A stretch of DNA of 8,188 nt, from assembly GCA_934378195.1 (NCBI GenBank), contig CAKRPO010000075.1:1-8188 (forward strand), given 5' to 3'. Origin of the DNA: an uncultured Blautia sp. GTDB taxonomy: Bacteria; Bacillota; Clostridia; Lachnospirales; Lachnospiraceae. Under the pieces are notes generated by a model, which did not search any database, had not been told where the DNA came from, and was given only the letters and a program-made list of their open reading frames with translations. This document shows, piece after piece, positions 1 through 6,789 of this stretch (position 1 is the stretch's first letter; each line of letters opens with the position of its first letter). The position numbers and the translations under genes were made by a program.

Positions 1-693
1 AATGACTGGATGATCTGTTATGTTATCCCGGTATCGGATGCCCAGAGTTCTTATGCTTTTATTAAATCCTATGAAGGTATTTTCATGGCCGTGTTCTGCA
101 TTCTGGTCCTGCTGCTTGTTTTTTATATCATCCACAGCAGCCATCAAAAGAACCAGGAACTTCTTCGAAGTGCTCAGACTGATGGACTGACAGGAACTTT
201 CAACAAACGTACCACAGAATCTCATATCAATGACATCCTTGATCACACTCCTCAGGAAAAAGGGGCCTTTATCATTCTGGATGTAGACAAGTTCAAAGAA
301 GTCAACGACCACTACGGACATGCTGTTGGTGATGCGGTCCTCAGCAAGCTGGGGCAGACTCTCCTCACATACTTCCGTGAAAATGATATTGTAGGAAGAA
401 TCGGTGGCGATGAATTTGTCATCTACATGCGTAAGACTGCCTCCAGGGATGGGACTGTCTCCCGCATCCAGACACTGCTGGAAACGGTAAGAGGACTTTC
501 TTTTGAAGAAATGAACGGAAATCATATAACACTCAGTATTGGTGTCGCATTTGCTCCTGAACACGGAAACAATTACATGGATCTGTACAAGAATGCTGAC
601 ATTGCACTGTATGAAACCAAACAGCAGGGCAGAGACGGATATCATCTCTATCATGCCCCAAATGCTTCACCGGCTGCTGACAACGTGAAATAA
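1..693 (+). CDS. Membrane-bound GGDEF diguanylate cyclase (5' end outside window)
   Basis: Makes cyclic di-GMP from two GTP at the inner face of the membrane. The frame is open from base 1 (Asn-Asp-Trp before the first Met at base 10), so the gene starts outside the window. The stretch WMICYVIPVSDA is typical of the last strand of an extracytoplasmic Cache-type sensor domain. Numbering from that Met, a membrane helix spans about residues 23-42, followed by a GGDEF domain from about residue 55 (TDGLTGTFNKR) to the C-terminus. The active-site motif GGDEF is intact at residues 132-136 (bases 403-417), and RENDIVGRIGGDEF carries the RxxD inhibitory I-site (R123, D126). The metal-binding and GTP-binding segment FIILDVDKFKEVND is present. 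The protein therefore looks catalytically competent and feedback-inhibited. The sensed ligand cannot be told because most of the sensor is missing. Confidence 0.93.
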   Translation, partial: NDWMICYVIPVSDAQSSYAFIKSYEGIFMAVFCILVLLLVFYIIHSSHQKNQELLRSAQTDGLTGTFNKRTTESHINDILDHTPQEKGAFIILDVDKFKEVNDHYGHAVGDAVLSKLGQTLLTYFRENDIVGRIGGDEFVIYMRKTASRDGTVSRIQTLLETVRGLSFEEMNGNHITLSIGVAFAPEHGNNYMDLYKNADIALYETKQQGRDGYHLYHAPNASPAADNVK

Positions 694-712
694 CTTCATC
701 GATATTCACAGA

Positions 713-731
713 TCTCGTACTCTGTATGAGA
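713..731 (+). terminator. Weak hairpin after the GGDEF gene
   Basis: TCTCGTAC and GTATGAGA form an 8-bp stem with one G-U pair and a 3-nt loop, 20 bases after the stop codon. The T-rich tract only follows several bases later (TATTTCTTCTTT), so this is at best a weak terminator. Confidence 0.3.
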
Positions 732-769
732 CCTTCGTATTTCTTCTTTAAAATAGCAGCATTGTATTA

Positions 770-830
770 TATAATGATAAAATACTGCTGGAATCTATAC
801 CATGCACTTTTTATAATGATAGTATACTGC
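770..830 (+). promoter_or_regulatory. Promoter region of the alpha-glucosidase, with a duplicated 19-bp element
   Basis: Within the 209-bp gap before the alpha-glucosidase gene, a 19-bp element beginning TATAATGATA and ending ATACTGC occurs at 770-788 and again at 812-830, with 17 of 19 bases identical. Each copy contains a perfect TATAAT -10 hexamer. The second copy lies 73 bp before the start codon. No good TTGACA-like -35 stands at 17 bp from either; CTGGAA at 788-793 is 18 bp before the second. No obvious CcpA (cre) site was seen. The rest of the gap holds nothing recognisable. Confidence 0.45.
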
Positions 831-902
831 ATGAGCAGAAGGCATTTTTTATGCTTTGATCATGGATGATAATTTATTGAAACAGAATATGAGGTAAGAA
901 AA

Positions 903-2576
903 ATGACAAAAAAATGGTGGCATGACAAAGTTGCATATCAGATCTATCCAAAGAGTTTCCTGGATACGAACGGGGACGGCATCGGAGATCTGAGAGGAAT
1001 CATTTCCAAACTGGATTACATAAAATCTCTGGGAGTCGATATTATCTGGCTCTCTCCAATCTACAAATCTCCTTTTGTAGACCAGGGATATGACATTTCC
1101 GATTATTATGCCATTGCAGAAGAATTCGGAACCATGGAAGAATTCGATGAATTGCTGGCAGAAGCCAGGAAACGTGACATGTATATCATTATGGACCTTG
1201 TGATCAATCACTGCTCAGACAAGCACGAATGGTTTCAGAAAGCACTGGCTGATCCAGATGGAGAATATGCGGATTATTTCTATTTCCGTAAGGGCAAAGA
1301 CGGCAATCCGCCAAGCAACTACCGTTCTTATTTTGGCGGCAGCTGCTGGGAGCCGGTTCCGGGAACAGATAAATACTATTTCCACATGTTTGCCAAAGAA
1401 CAGCCGGATTTGAACTGGGAAAACCCGGTACTCCGCCAGAAACTCTATGACATGATCAACTGGTGGCTTGAAAAGGGACTTGCCGGTTTCCGTATCGATG
1501 CGATCATCAACATCAAGAAAGATCTTGCATTCCCGGATCTCGAACCAGACGGTCCGGATGGTCTGGCAGCCTGCTGGCGAATGGTTGAGAATGCAGATGG
1601 CGTAGGTGAATTCCTCGAAGAACTCAAGACAAATACTTTCCAGAAATACGATGCCTTCACAGTTGGTGAAGTATTCAATATGAAAGAAGGCGAACTCGCT
1701 GAATTTATCGGAAACAACGGACATTTCTCCACGATCTTTGATTTCTGTGCACATTGTCTCAGCGATGGAGCACATGGCTGGTATGACGCTCCGGAGATTA
1801 CCTTCCATAGATGGCGTGATGCCATTCTGAATTCCCAGCTTAACGTCCAGAAATATGGACTGGAAGCTAATATCATCGAAAATCATGATGAACCTCGTGG
1901 TGTATCCCGTTTTCTCCCAGACTATGCACGTACTCCTGCCGGAACCAAGATGCTCGGTACCGTAAGCATCCTGCTCCGTGGAATCCCTTTTATCTATCAG
2001 GGACAGGAGATCGGTATGCAGAATGCCATCTGGAACAGTGTAGACGAATATAACGATATCAGTACGATCGATCAGTATCATGTTGCAAGAGATGCCGGAT
2101 TGAGTGATGCACAGGCACTGGAAGTCTGTGGAAGAATGAGCCGTGACAATGCACGTACTCCAGTTCAGTGGAACGACCAGGAAAATGCCGGTTTTACTAC
2201 CGGAACTCCATGGCTCAGGGTAAATTCCAATTACAAAGAGATCAATGCGGCAAGTCAGGAAAACGATCCGGATTCTGTACTGAACTATTACCGCAGGCTG
2301 ACAGCAGCCCGCAAAGCACCTGCGTACAAAGAGGTCTTCACCTATGGCGAGACAGTTCCTGCATATCAGGATACAGATACAGTCATGGCATACTATCGTG
2401 AGACCGAAGCCCAGCGAATCCTGGTTGCTGCCAACTTCGGAAAAGAACCGGTTTCTCTCAGACTGGATACTTCTGTCAAATGTGTAATCCTGTCTAATCA
2501 GAAGCAGAGCGAATGTCCGGGAGAAGTACTGACTCTTAACAGCTGCGAAGTAATTGTACTTGAATTGGAAAAATAA
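903..2576 (+). CDS. GH13 alpha-glucosidase (oligo-1,6-glucosidase / maltase group)
   Basis: A 557-residue glycoside hydrolase family 13 enzyme that releases glucose from the non-reducing ends of short alpha-glucosides (maltose, isomaltose, panose, possibly sucrose or trehalose derivatives). There is no signal peptide, so it acts in the cytoplasm after uptake. The barrel starts with WWHDKVAYQIYPKSF and the calcium-type loop DTNGDGIGD (21-29). Region I is DLVINH (98-103) and region V is QPDLN (167-171), typical of the oligo-1,6-glucosidase group. The nucleophile is D199 in GFRID, the acid/base E256 in VGEVF, and the transition-state Asp D329 in ENHDEPR; all are intact. Residue 200, right after the nucleophile, is Ala, whereas classical Bacillus oligo-1,6-glucosidase has Val there; Ala or Thr is linked to activity on alpha-1,4 bonds. 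The small C-terminal beta domain is complete. The start is supported by GAGGTAAG just upstream. Exact substrate is not decided by sequence. Confidence 0.93.
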   Translation: MTKKWWHDKVAYQIYPKSFLDTNGDGIGDLRGIISKLDYIKSLGVDIIWLSPIYKSPFVDQGYDISDYYAIAEEFGTMEEFDELLAEARKRDMYIIMDLVINHCSDKHEWFQKALADPDGEYADYFYFRKGKDGNPPSNYRSYFGGSCWEPVPGTDKYYFHMFAKEQPDLNWENPVLRQKLYDMINWWLEKGLAGFRIDAIINIKKDLAFPDLEPDGPDGLAACWRMVENADGVGEFLEELKTNTFQKYDAFTVGEVFNMKEGELAEFIGNNGHFSTIFDFCAHCLSDGAHGWYDAPEITFHRWRDAILNSQLNVQKYGLEANIIENHDEPRGVSRFLPDYARTPAGTKMLGTVSILLRGIPFIYQGQEIGMQNAIWNSVDEYNDISTIDQYHVARDAGLSDAQALEVCGRMSRDNARTPVQWNDQENAGFTTGTPWLRVNSNYKEINAASQENDPDSVLNYYRRLTAARKAPAYKEVFTYGETVPAYQDTDTVMAYYRETEAQRILVAANFGKEPVSLRLDTSVKCVILSNQKQSECPGEVLTLNSCEVIVLELEK

Positions 2577-2609
2577 GATATTAATTTCGGAAGGATTTTA
2601 TATCAACTT

Positions 2610-3893
2610 ATGAAAAACATTTTAAAAAAGGCCGGTTTTACCATTGGAATTTTCCTGCTCACCGTTCTTCTTGGATTCGGACTTATCTGTACAGTCTATT
2701 CTCTTCCTGGAAATGAAAAGAGAGCGCTCCATGCAAGAGAAAGCGGAGACCTGCTGGCACAACAGGGCGATTACTGGCAGCTTATTCCCGGACGCACACA
2801 GACAACCCTGGATAATTTTACAGACTGTATTATGTTGCTCACCGCTGCCTACAGCGGTGACGATCCAATCATAGACAGAGCGGTCAATAACTATCGTATT
2901 TATCAGAGGAGATCCACCAAACAGGAATCCCTTCAGGCCTGCGGACTTGTTCCAGAAAAGCTTCAGCACAAGCTCACCTATTCCCGCTACTGGAATGGTT
3001 ATATCATCGCACTGAGACCGCTTCTTACTTTTTTTAATATCAGTGAGATCCAGCAGCTCAACAGTCTGATGGTAGCGGCTTACATGGTTCTGATCTGTAT
3101 CCTTTTGTGCAGACGCAAAAAAGGCATTTACTGCATTCCCTATCTGCTTGCGTGCACGTACCTTTCGCCAATGACGATTTCTGTATCTCTGCAGTACTCC
3201 ACAATTTTTCATACTATGTCGCTGGCAGTAATCTTTCTGCTCGCATTCTATGACAAAAAGTGGTTTCACAGTCATATATGGATTTATTTCATGCTTGTAG
3301 GAATGATGACCAGTTATATCGATTTTCTTACCTATCCGGTCGTTGCACTGGCATTCCCGCTGATCTTCTATTTTATTCTGGATCAGGAACATACCATGCT
3401 TCAGAATCTGTGGCATATGGTCTTTTACTCAGGGATGTGGGCAATTGGCTACATCGGGATGTGGGTATCCAAGTGGGGAGTTTCCACACTCCTTACCGGA
3501 AAGAATTATTTCGCAGAAGGAACGGAAGCCGTTTCCATACGATCTGGTTCTGCTGTAGGAGAAACAACCATTACCTTTGCAGATGTGTTCCAGCCTCTGA
3601 CAAATCATATGACAGGTACCGTAGCATTTAAGCTCGCAGTTCTGTTTGCTGTCTTGTGCGTGATTGCTCTGCTCTTCTGCAAACGAATCTGGAAGCACTG
3701 GTCCTTAAGCCTGATTTTTTTACTGATATGCTCTTATCCTTACATCTGGGCATTTGGCGTCAAAAATCATACATACGTACACATCATGTTTACACATCGC
3801 ATCATGAGTATTGTGATTCTGGGGTTATCCTGTGCAATACTCCCGTTGATCGAACCCTTTACTCTTGTACGAAAAAAGAACAGCCGGTCTTAA
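2610..3893 (+). CDS. Polytopic membrane protein of unknown function
   Basis: I do not recognise the family with confidence. The 427-residue product has an N-terminal membrane anchor (about 9-31), a large outer loop (about 32-125), and then many hydrophobic spans: about 150-168, 174-194, 197-213, 222-257, 268-288, 338-357, 363-384 and 397-416. It ends in a basic tail (RKKNSRS). The layout of an anchor, a long extracytoplasmic loop and 8-10 later helices recalls GT-C-type membrane glycosyltransferases, but I see no diagnostic acidic catalytic motif, so this is only a structural impression. It begins 33 bp after the alpha-glucosidase stop, with no terminator between, so the two are probably one transcript. 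The nearest Shine-Dalgarno-like run (GGAAGG, 2589-2594) is about 15 nt from the ATG, unusually far, suggesting weak initiation. The last codons overlap the shared terminator. Confidence 0.75.
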   Translation: MKNILKKAGFTIGIFLLTVLLGFGLICTVYSLPGNEKRALHARESGDLLAQQGDYWQLIPGRTQTTLDNFTDCIMLLTAAYSGDDPIIDRAVNNYRIYQRRSTKQESLQACGLVPEKLQHKLTYSRYWNGYIIALRPLLTFFNISEIQQLNSLMVAAYMVLICILLCRRKKGIYCIPYLLACTYLSPMTISVSLQYSTIFHTMSLAVIFLLAFYDKKWFHSHIWIYFMLVGMMTSYIDFLTYPVVALAFPLIFYFILDQEHTMLQNLWHMVFYSGMWAIGYIGMWVSKWGVSTLLTGKNYFAEGTEAVSIRSGSAVGETTITFADVFQPLTNHMTGTVAFKLAVLFAVLCVIALLFCKRIWKHWSLSLIFLLICSYPYIWAFGVKNHTYVHIMFTHRIMSIVILGLSCAILPLIEPFTLVRKKNSRS

Positions 3894-3913
3894 CTGATCG
3901 GCTGTTCTTTTTT
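3872..3913. terminator. Bidirectional intrinsic terminator between convergent genes
   Basis: AAAAAAGAACAGCCG (3872-3886) and CGGCTGTTCTTTTTT (3899-3913) form a perfect 15-bp inverted repeat with a 12-nt loop. It gives a GC stem with a T-run on both strands. It overlaps the stop codon of the membrane protein and lies 5 bp from the stop codon of the convergent LysR gene, so one hairpin serves both. Confidence 0.92.
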
Positions 3914-3918
3914 ATGCT

Positions 3919-4806
3919 TCACTTCTGTCCGCTATTGAGATCATCGGCTGCTCTCTTTCTCCAATACTGAAAAAAAGCATCCTCCTGCTCTGAACGGATT
4001 CCATATTTTCTTCTTGCAATATAGAATTTTGACTTCCAGAGTGAAGTTTCTACCGGAATCGTCGCAATATTATGAAGACGCACGATATCCATATAAGGCA
4101 GGACGGCAATTCCAAATCCATTTTCCACAAGACCGGCAACTACTTCGATCTCCTCGGCTGCACACACTGGTTTGACCGTGATGCCTTCTGCCTTAAAAAG
4201 CTGCTCCTGCAACTTACGGAATCCACTGGTTTTGGAAAACATGATCTGCGGATACAGTGCTGCTTCTTTCAGGCTGATTGTATTTCTTTTTTCCAGAGGA
4301 TGTCCTTTGGGAACTGCCATTGCAATATAGGAACCTCTGATCGGATAATATTCCAGGTCTTCTGATTTCAGAAGGTCTGAACAGAATCCAATATCGTACT
4401 TTCCAGTCTGAAGCCCCTCTGCAATCTCCGGTGTCAGTCGATTATAGATGATAAAAGGAAAAGTTGCTCCAAATTCCCGCAGCATCCGCGGAATCGTTCC
4501 CGGAGCCAACGGATATACGGATCCAATCCGCACGGTCTTTTCTTCTGTACGCAACCCTGCCGCTCTTTCTTCCAGCCGCAAATATGCATCCAAAAGCTCT
4601 TCTACTTCATTCATCAGCTCTTTACCATAACTGCTCAGACTGATGTTGCGTCCCTCTTTCTGAAAAAGCGGGACTCCATATTCTTCTTCCAGTGACTTAA
4701 TTGCATGGCTGAGTCCCGGCTGCGAAATATTCAGTGCTTTTGCTGCTTTTCCATAATGCTGAGTCTTTGCCAGTTCTGCAAAATATTTTAAATATTCAAT
4801 ATTCAT
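3919..4806 (-). CDS. LysR-type transcriptional regulator
   Basis: A DNA-binding regulator of 295 residues, the usual length for the LysR family. The N-terminal winged helix-turn-helix spans about residues 1-62 (MNIEYLKYFAELAKTQHYG, then AAKALNISQPGLSHAIKSLE and GVPLFQKEGR). A linker helix follows, then a two-lobed effector-binding domain from about residue 90 (VRIGSVYPLAPG) to the C-terminus. The start was placed at 4806 because the LysR fold begins at this Met and GAAGGA stands just before it; an upstream in-frame ATG at 4848 would add 14 residues of no family character. The gene is divergent from the DUF6198-like membrane protein with 182 bp between, the classic arrangement in which a LysR protein controls the neighbour and itself. 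The effector is unknown. Confidence 0.95.
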   Translation of the reverse strand: MNIEYLKYFAELAKTQHYGKAAKALNISQPGLSHAIKSLEEEYGVPLFQKEGRNISLSSYGKELMNEVEELLDAYLRLEERAAGLRTEEKTVRIGSVYPLAPGTIPRMLREFGATFPFIIYNRLTPEIAEGLQTGKYDIGFCSDLLKSEDLEYYPIRGSYIAMAVPKGHPLEKRNTISLKEAALYPQIMFSKTSGFRKLQEQLFKAEGITVKPVCAAEEIEVVAGLVENGFGIAVLPYMDIVRLHNIATIPVETSLWKSKFYIARRKYGIRSEQEDAFFQYWRKRAADDLNSGQK

Positions 4807-4838
4807 ACAATCCTTCTTTCGTAAATACATTTTATAGT

Positions 4839-4918
4839 ATAATAGCACGTTTCATTCTGTTTATGAATTAATTTATTCAAAATAATCATTTGTTTTTATT
4901 AATCATCTTGTATATAAT
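4839..4918. promoter_or_regulatory. Divergent promoters with a LysR-type operator
   Basis: TGAAT (4864-4868) and ATTCA (4875-4879) form a palindrome with a 6-nt centre, AT-rich like LysR-family operators. On the plus strand TTGTTT (4890-4895) and TATAAT (4913-4918) are 17 bp apart and could drive the membrane protein gene; the palindrome then lies about 46-61 bp before the expected start, where LysR activators bind. On the minus strand TTCATA (4867-4862) and TATTAT (4844-4839), also 17 bp apart, could drive the regulator. That -35 overlaps the palindrome, which would allow autorepression. The -35 matches are weak, consistent with activator dependence. Function is inferred. Confidence 0.55.
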
Positions 4919-4988
4919 AAGCACAGTTCAAAGAGACACAGAAAAATCATCATAAATTCATTTATTAGGAAAGAAGGATATTTTACGT

Positions 4989-5678
4989 ATGAATCAGAAA
5001 AAATTTCATCTCGCCGGAGAAACAGCACTTCTGCTGGTCCTGTTGCTCAATTCCCTTGCTGTTGACCTGATGTCCAAAAGCAACTTCGGAATTTCAACGA
5101 TTTCCTCTGTTCCGCTGATCTTCAGCACAGCTTTTCCATTCCTTACCTTTGGAACATGGAACTATATTTTTCAGACACTGCTCGTAGTCACACTGATGAT
5201 CCTGAAACGATCTTTTTGCCCAGGTTATCTGTTTTCCTTCGTAGTCGGAATTGGATTTGGTAAAATGCTTGATGTGCACAATGCATGGCTTCAGATGCTG
5301 CCAGATGCAATGCCGCTGAATGCCGTATATTTTATCGCAGGATTTGTTCTGATGTGCTTCGGTATCTGCCTTGCCAACAACTGCATGCTTCCGATCATCC
5401 CTACAGACACTTTCCCAAGAGACCTTTCTGAAATCTTAAATAAAAAATACAAAGTGATCAAAACCTCATTTGATCTTACCTGCCTGACAACAACCGTTGT
5501 CCTGTCTCTCACGATACTTCACAGACTCTATGGAATTGGATTTGGTACTGTCTTCTGTGCATTTGTAACAGGAAAAGGCGTTTCCCTCGTTCAGAAATTC
5601 TTTGACGGACATGTAGAATTCTACCGCATGACCGGAAAGAAACCGGTCGCAGTCGGAAGAAACATACGACACGCATAA
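4989..5678 (+). CDS. YczE/YitT-like (DUF6198-type) integral membrane protein
   Basis: A 229-residue protein with about five to six membrane helices, near residues 12-29, 38-54, 58-73, 80-95, 112-130 and 164-192. The segment NSLAVDLMSKSNFGISTISSVP, which follows helix 1, and the later GIGFGTVFCAFVTGKGV are the characteristic motifs of the YczE/YitT-like group, in which two related halves each carry a conserved G/S/P-rich loop. No substrate has been firmly assigned to this group; transport or membrane-sensor roles are guesses. Its start is supported by AAGAAGGA about 10 nt upstream. The neighbouring divergent LysR gene is the likely regulator, so it may export or import the effector or a related molecule. 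No further gene follows in its direction inside the window. Confidence 0.8.
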   Translation: MNQKKFHLAGETALLLVLLLNSLAVDLMSKSNFGISTISSVPLIFSTAFPFLTFGTWNYIFQTLLVVTLMILKRSFCPGYLFSFVVGIGFGKMLDVHNAWLQMLPDAMPLNAVYFIAGFVLMCFGICLANNCMLPIIPTDTFPRDLSEILNKKYKVIKTSFDLTCLTTTVVLSLTILHRLYGIGFGTVFCAFVTGKGVSLVQKFFDGHVEFYRMTGKKPVAVGRNIRHA

Positions 5679-5712
5679 TTCAATGTCTATTTCCTTGAAA
5701 TATAACATAGTA

Positions 5713-5748
5713 GAAAAATGACAGGCAATCCCGTAAACTGCCTGTCAT
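5713..5748 (-). terminator. Intrinsic terminator, best oriented for the minus-strand transcript
   Basis: ATGACAGGCA (5718-5727) and TGCCTGTCAT (5739-5748) form a perfect 10-bp stem with an 11-nt loop. On the minus strand it is followed by a run of five T (5718-5714). On the plus strand no T-run follows, although the hairpin lies 40 bp after the membrane protein stop codon and may still help to end that transcript. It is the likely end of the toxin/RHH transcript. Confidence 0.7.
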
Positions 5749-5840
5749 ATAAAATAACCCATATCAAATTTTAATTATTCAAACTCCTTTGCGGACAGCA
5801 TTTCATGACACACAAAGGCTGTTATTAGAGACTTATATTT

Positions 5841-5854
5841 CGAATGTATGTTCT
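5841..5854. promoter_or_regulatory. LexA (SOS) box-like sequence
   Basis: CGAATGTATGTTCT agrees with the Gram-positive LexA/DinR consensus CGAACRNRYGTTYC at 12 of 14 positions. It lies in the gene-free stretch 5749-5909, after the end of the minus-strand RHH gene and after the plus-strand membrane protein gene, so no gene starts next to it. It may be a chance match or a leftover of a lost gene. Confidence 0.3.
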
Positions 5855-5909
5855 GTTTTTATGCTTTTCGCACCGCTTATGAAGAAATAAACTCCAAAAT
5901 AACTCCATT

Positions 5910-6089
5910 TTACTCTTTATTATTTTGTTGTTCTTCTCTTGCGTACAGGAGATCCAATGCCTGACATACAACACCACTCATGCTCTGATAGTGTCTTTCT
6001 GCATACTCAACAAGTCTCTGTTTTTGCTCTGGAGTCACCCGTACTCGTATGTTTTCTTCTTTGCCATCTTTTGATGTTTTTCCAGCCAA
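5910..6089 (-). CDS. Small ribbon-helix-helix (CopG/Arc-like) protein
   Basis: A product of about 59 residues. A lysine-rich lead is followed by a beta strand (IRVRVT), helix 1 (PEQKQRLVEYAERHY), a turn (QSMS) and helix 2 (GVVCQALDLLYAREE). This is the ribbon-helix-helix plan of small dimeric DNA-binding proteins. The start is uncertain. A GTG at 6098 in the same frame lies only 3 nt from GGAAGG, too close, whereas a TTG at 6089 is better spaced after AAGGGAAGTGAT; the TTG is preferred here, giving MAGKTSKDGKEEN. The gene begins about 50 bp after the type III toxin stop codon with no terminator between, so it is probably co-transcribed. It could be an autoregulator of the locus, a relaxosome-type accessory protein of the mobile element, or an orphan antitoxin. 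The sequence does not decide. Confidence 0.7.
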   Translation of the reverse strand: MAGKTSKDGKEENIRVRVTPEQKQRLVEYAERHYQSMSGVVCQALDLLYAREEQQNNKE

Positions 6090-6141
6090 ACATATCACTT
6101 CCCTTCCACAAGTACAGTTTACTACTGATTACTACAAAATT

Positions 6142-6777
6142 TCAATCGTTTTTTTCATCCTTTTTATATTCTGCAAGTGCTTGTTCAAGTTTTCGATAAT
6201 CACAATGATACGGAAGCACTTTATTTTTCCGAATCTGTTTTTCATATATCTTCGTTGCTTTCTTAGCAATGTCCTCCGATATATCATTCAAGAAATTATA
6301 TTCCTTAATCATAAGAAAAGTTCTCTGATTATCACTTCTTGAGCCATTACTACTGATATTAAATTTCACTTCAGTATATACAGTATCATCTACAGGAAAC
6401 ATCTTTCTCATGTCTAATACTGACAATATCCGTTGTCTGGCATTTACTTGATCTTCTGGTTTTATTTTCTTTAAAATTTCTTGATTCTTTACTTCAACAA
6501 TAATATCATCTCTATCTACCGGATTGTTTTTGATATCAATGACTTCATAAATTCTATACCAATTAGCAGTCGCATCTGCCCACCCTTTATGCTTTTCCTT
6601 CGCAGATGTTAATGGAATTACATACTTCATCCCAGCATTATTCAATAAGATTCCTAAATGTGGTTTTAATCTATAGTTTTCATCTTCTTTATTAAAAAAG
6701 ATTTCGGAATCTATTCCATTTAAATATTCCATATATGCTACATCAATGTAGACGAATTGTACTTTATCAAAATTCAT
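6142..6777 (-). CDS. cptN: Type III toxin, ToxN/AbiQ superfamily endoribonuclease (CptN-like)
   Basis: Expected to be a sequence-specific endoribonuclease that cuts cellular or phage mRNA and processes its own antitoxin RNA, which inhibits it in a protein-RNA assembly; such systems give abortive phage infection or plasmid maintenance. Seen in the sequence: the ToxN/AbiQ core HLGILLNNAGMKYVIPLTSAKEKHK (about residues 40-64) with the conserved PLTS-x-K element (S58, K60) and the adjacent KH pair (62-63), then ILSVLDMRKMFPV (117-129), which matches the hydrophobic LINLKFMIP-type segment of ToxN. At 211 residues it is about 40 longer than ToxN or AbiQ, with extra sequence between these segments (65-116). 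The ATG at 6777 is chosen because AGGG stands 7-8 nt before it; a GTG three codons upstream falls inside that ribosome site. Directly upstream are an intrinsic terminator and a tandem antitoxin repeat array, the defining layout of type III loci. The CptIN subtype is inferred from the 45-nt repeat length and host group. Confidence 0.9.
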   Translation of the reverse strand: MNFDKVQFVYIDVAYMEYLNGIDSEIFFNKEDENYRLKPHLGILLNNAGMKYVIPLTSAKEKHKGWADATANWYRIYEVIDIKNNPVDRDDIIVEVKNQEILKKIKPEDQVNARQRILSVLDMRKMFPVDDTVYTEVKFNISSNGSRSDNQRTFLMIKEYNFLNDISEDIAKKATKIYEKQIRKNKVLPYHCDYRKLEQALAEYKKDEKND

Positions 6778-6788
6778 ATGTATCACCC
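6778..6788 (-). promoter_or_regulatory. Ribosome binding site of the toxin, adjoining the terminator
   Basis: AGGGTG on the minus strand (6788-6783) lies directly after the terminator T-run and ends 5 nt before the ATG at 6777. Toxin translation therefore depends entirely on transcripts that read through the terminator. Confidence 0.75.
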
Positions 6789-6789
6789 T

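Noticed and set aside
849..2081. Long minus-strand frames over the alpha-glucosidase
   Set aside because: Shadows of a gene with complete GH13 motifs; no family resemblance or ribosome sites.
2622..3416. Minus-strand frame of 264 residues over the membrane protein gene
   Set aside because: Rich in Gln, Lys, Cys and His in a way typical of antisense to hydrophobic codons; no domain and no upstream signals.
4807..4848. 14-residue N-terminal extension of the LysR protein
   Set aside because: LysR proteins start at MNIEYLKYF-type sequence, and a ribosome site directly precedes the inner ATG; the extension also runs into the promoter.
5939..6342. Two overlapping hydrophobic plus-strand reading frames
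   Set aside because: Both are antisense to the toxin and RHH genes, lack ribosome sites, and are rich in Phe/Ser/Leu as expected from the reverse of Lys/Glu-rich genes.
6778..6786. GTG start three codons upstream for the type III toxin
   Set aside because: That GTG lies inside the AGGGTG ribosome site and directly after the terminator T-run; the ATG at 6777 is properly spaced.
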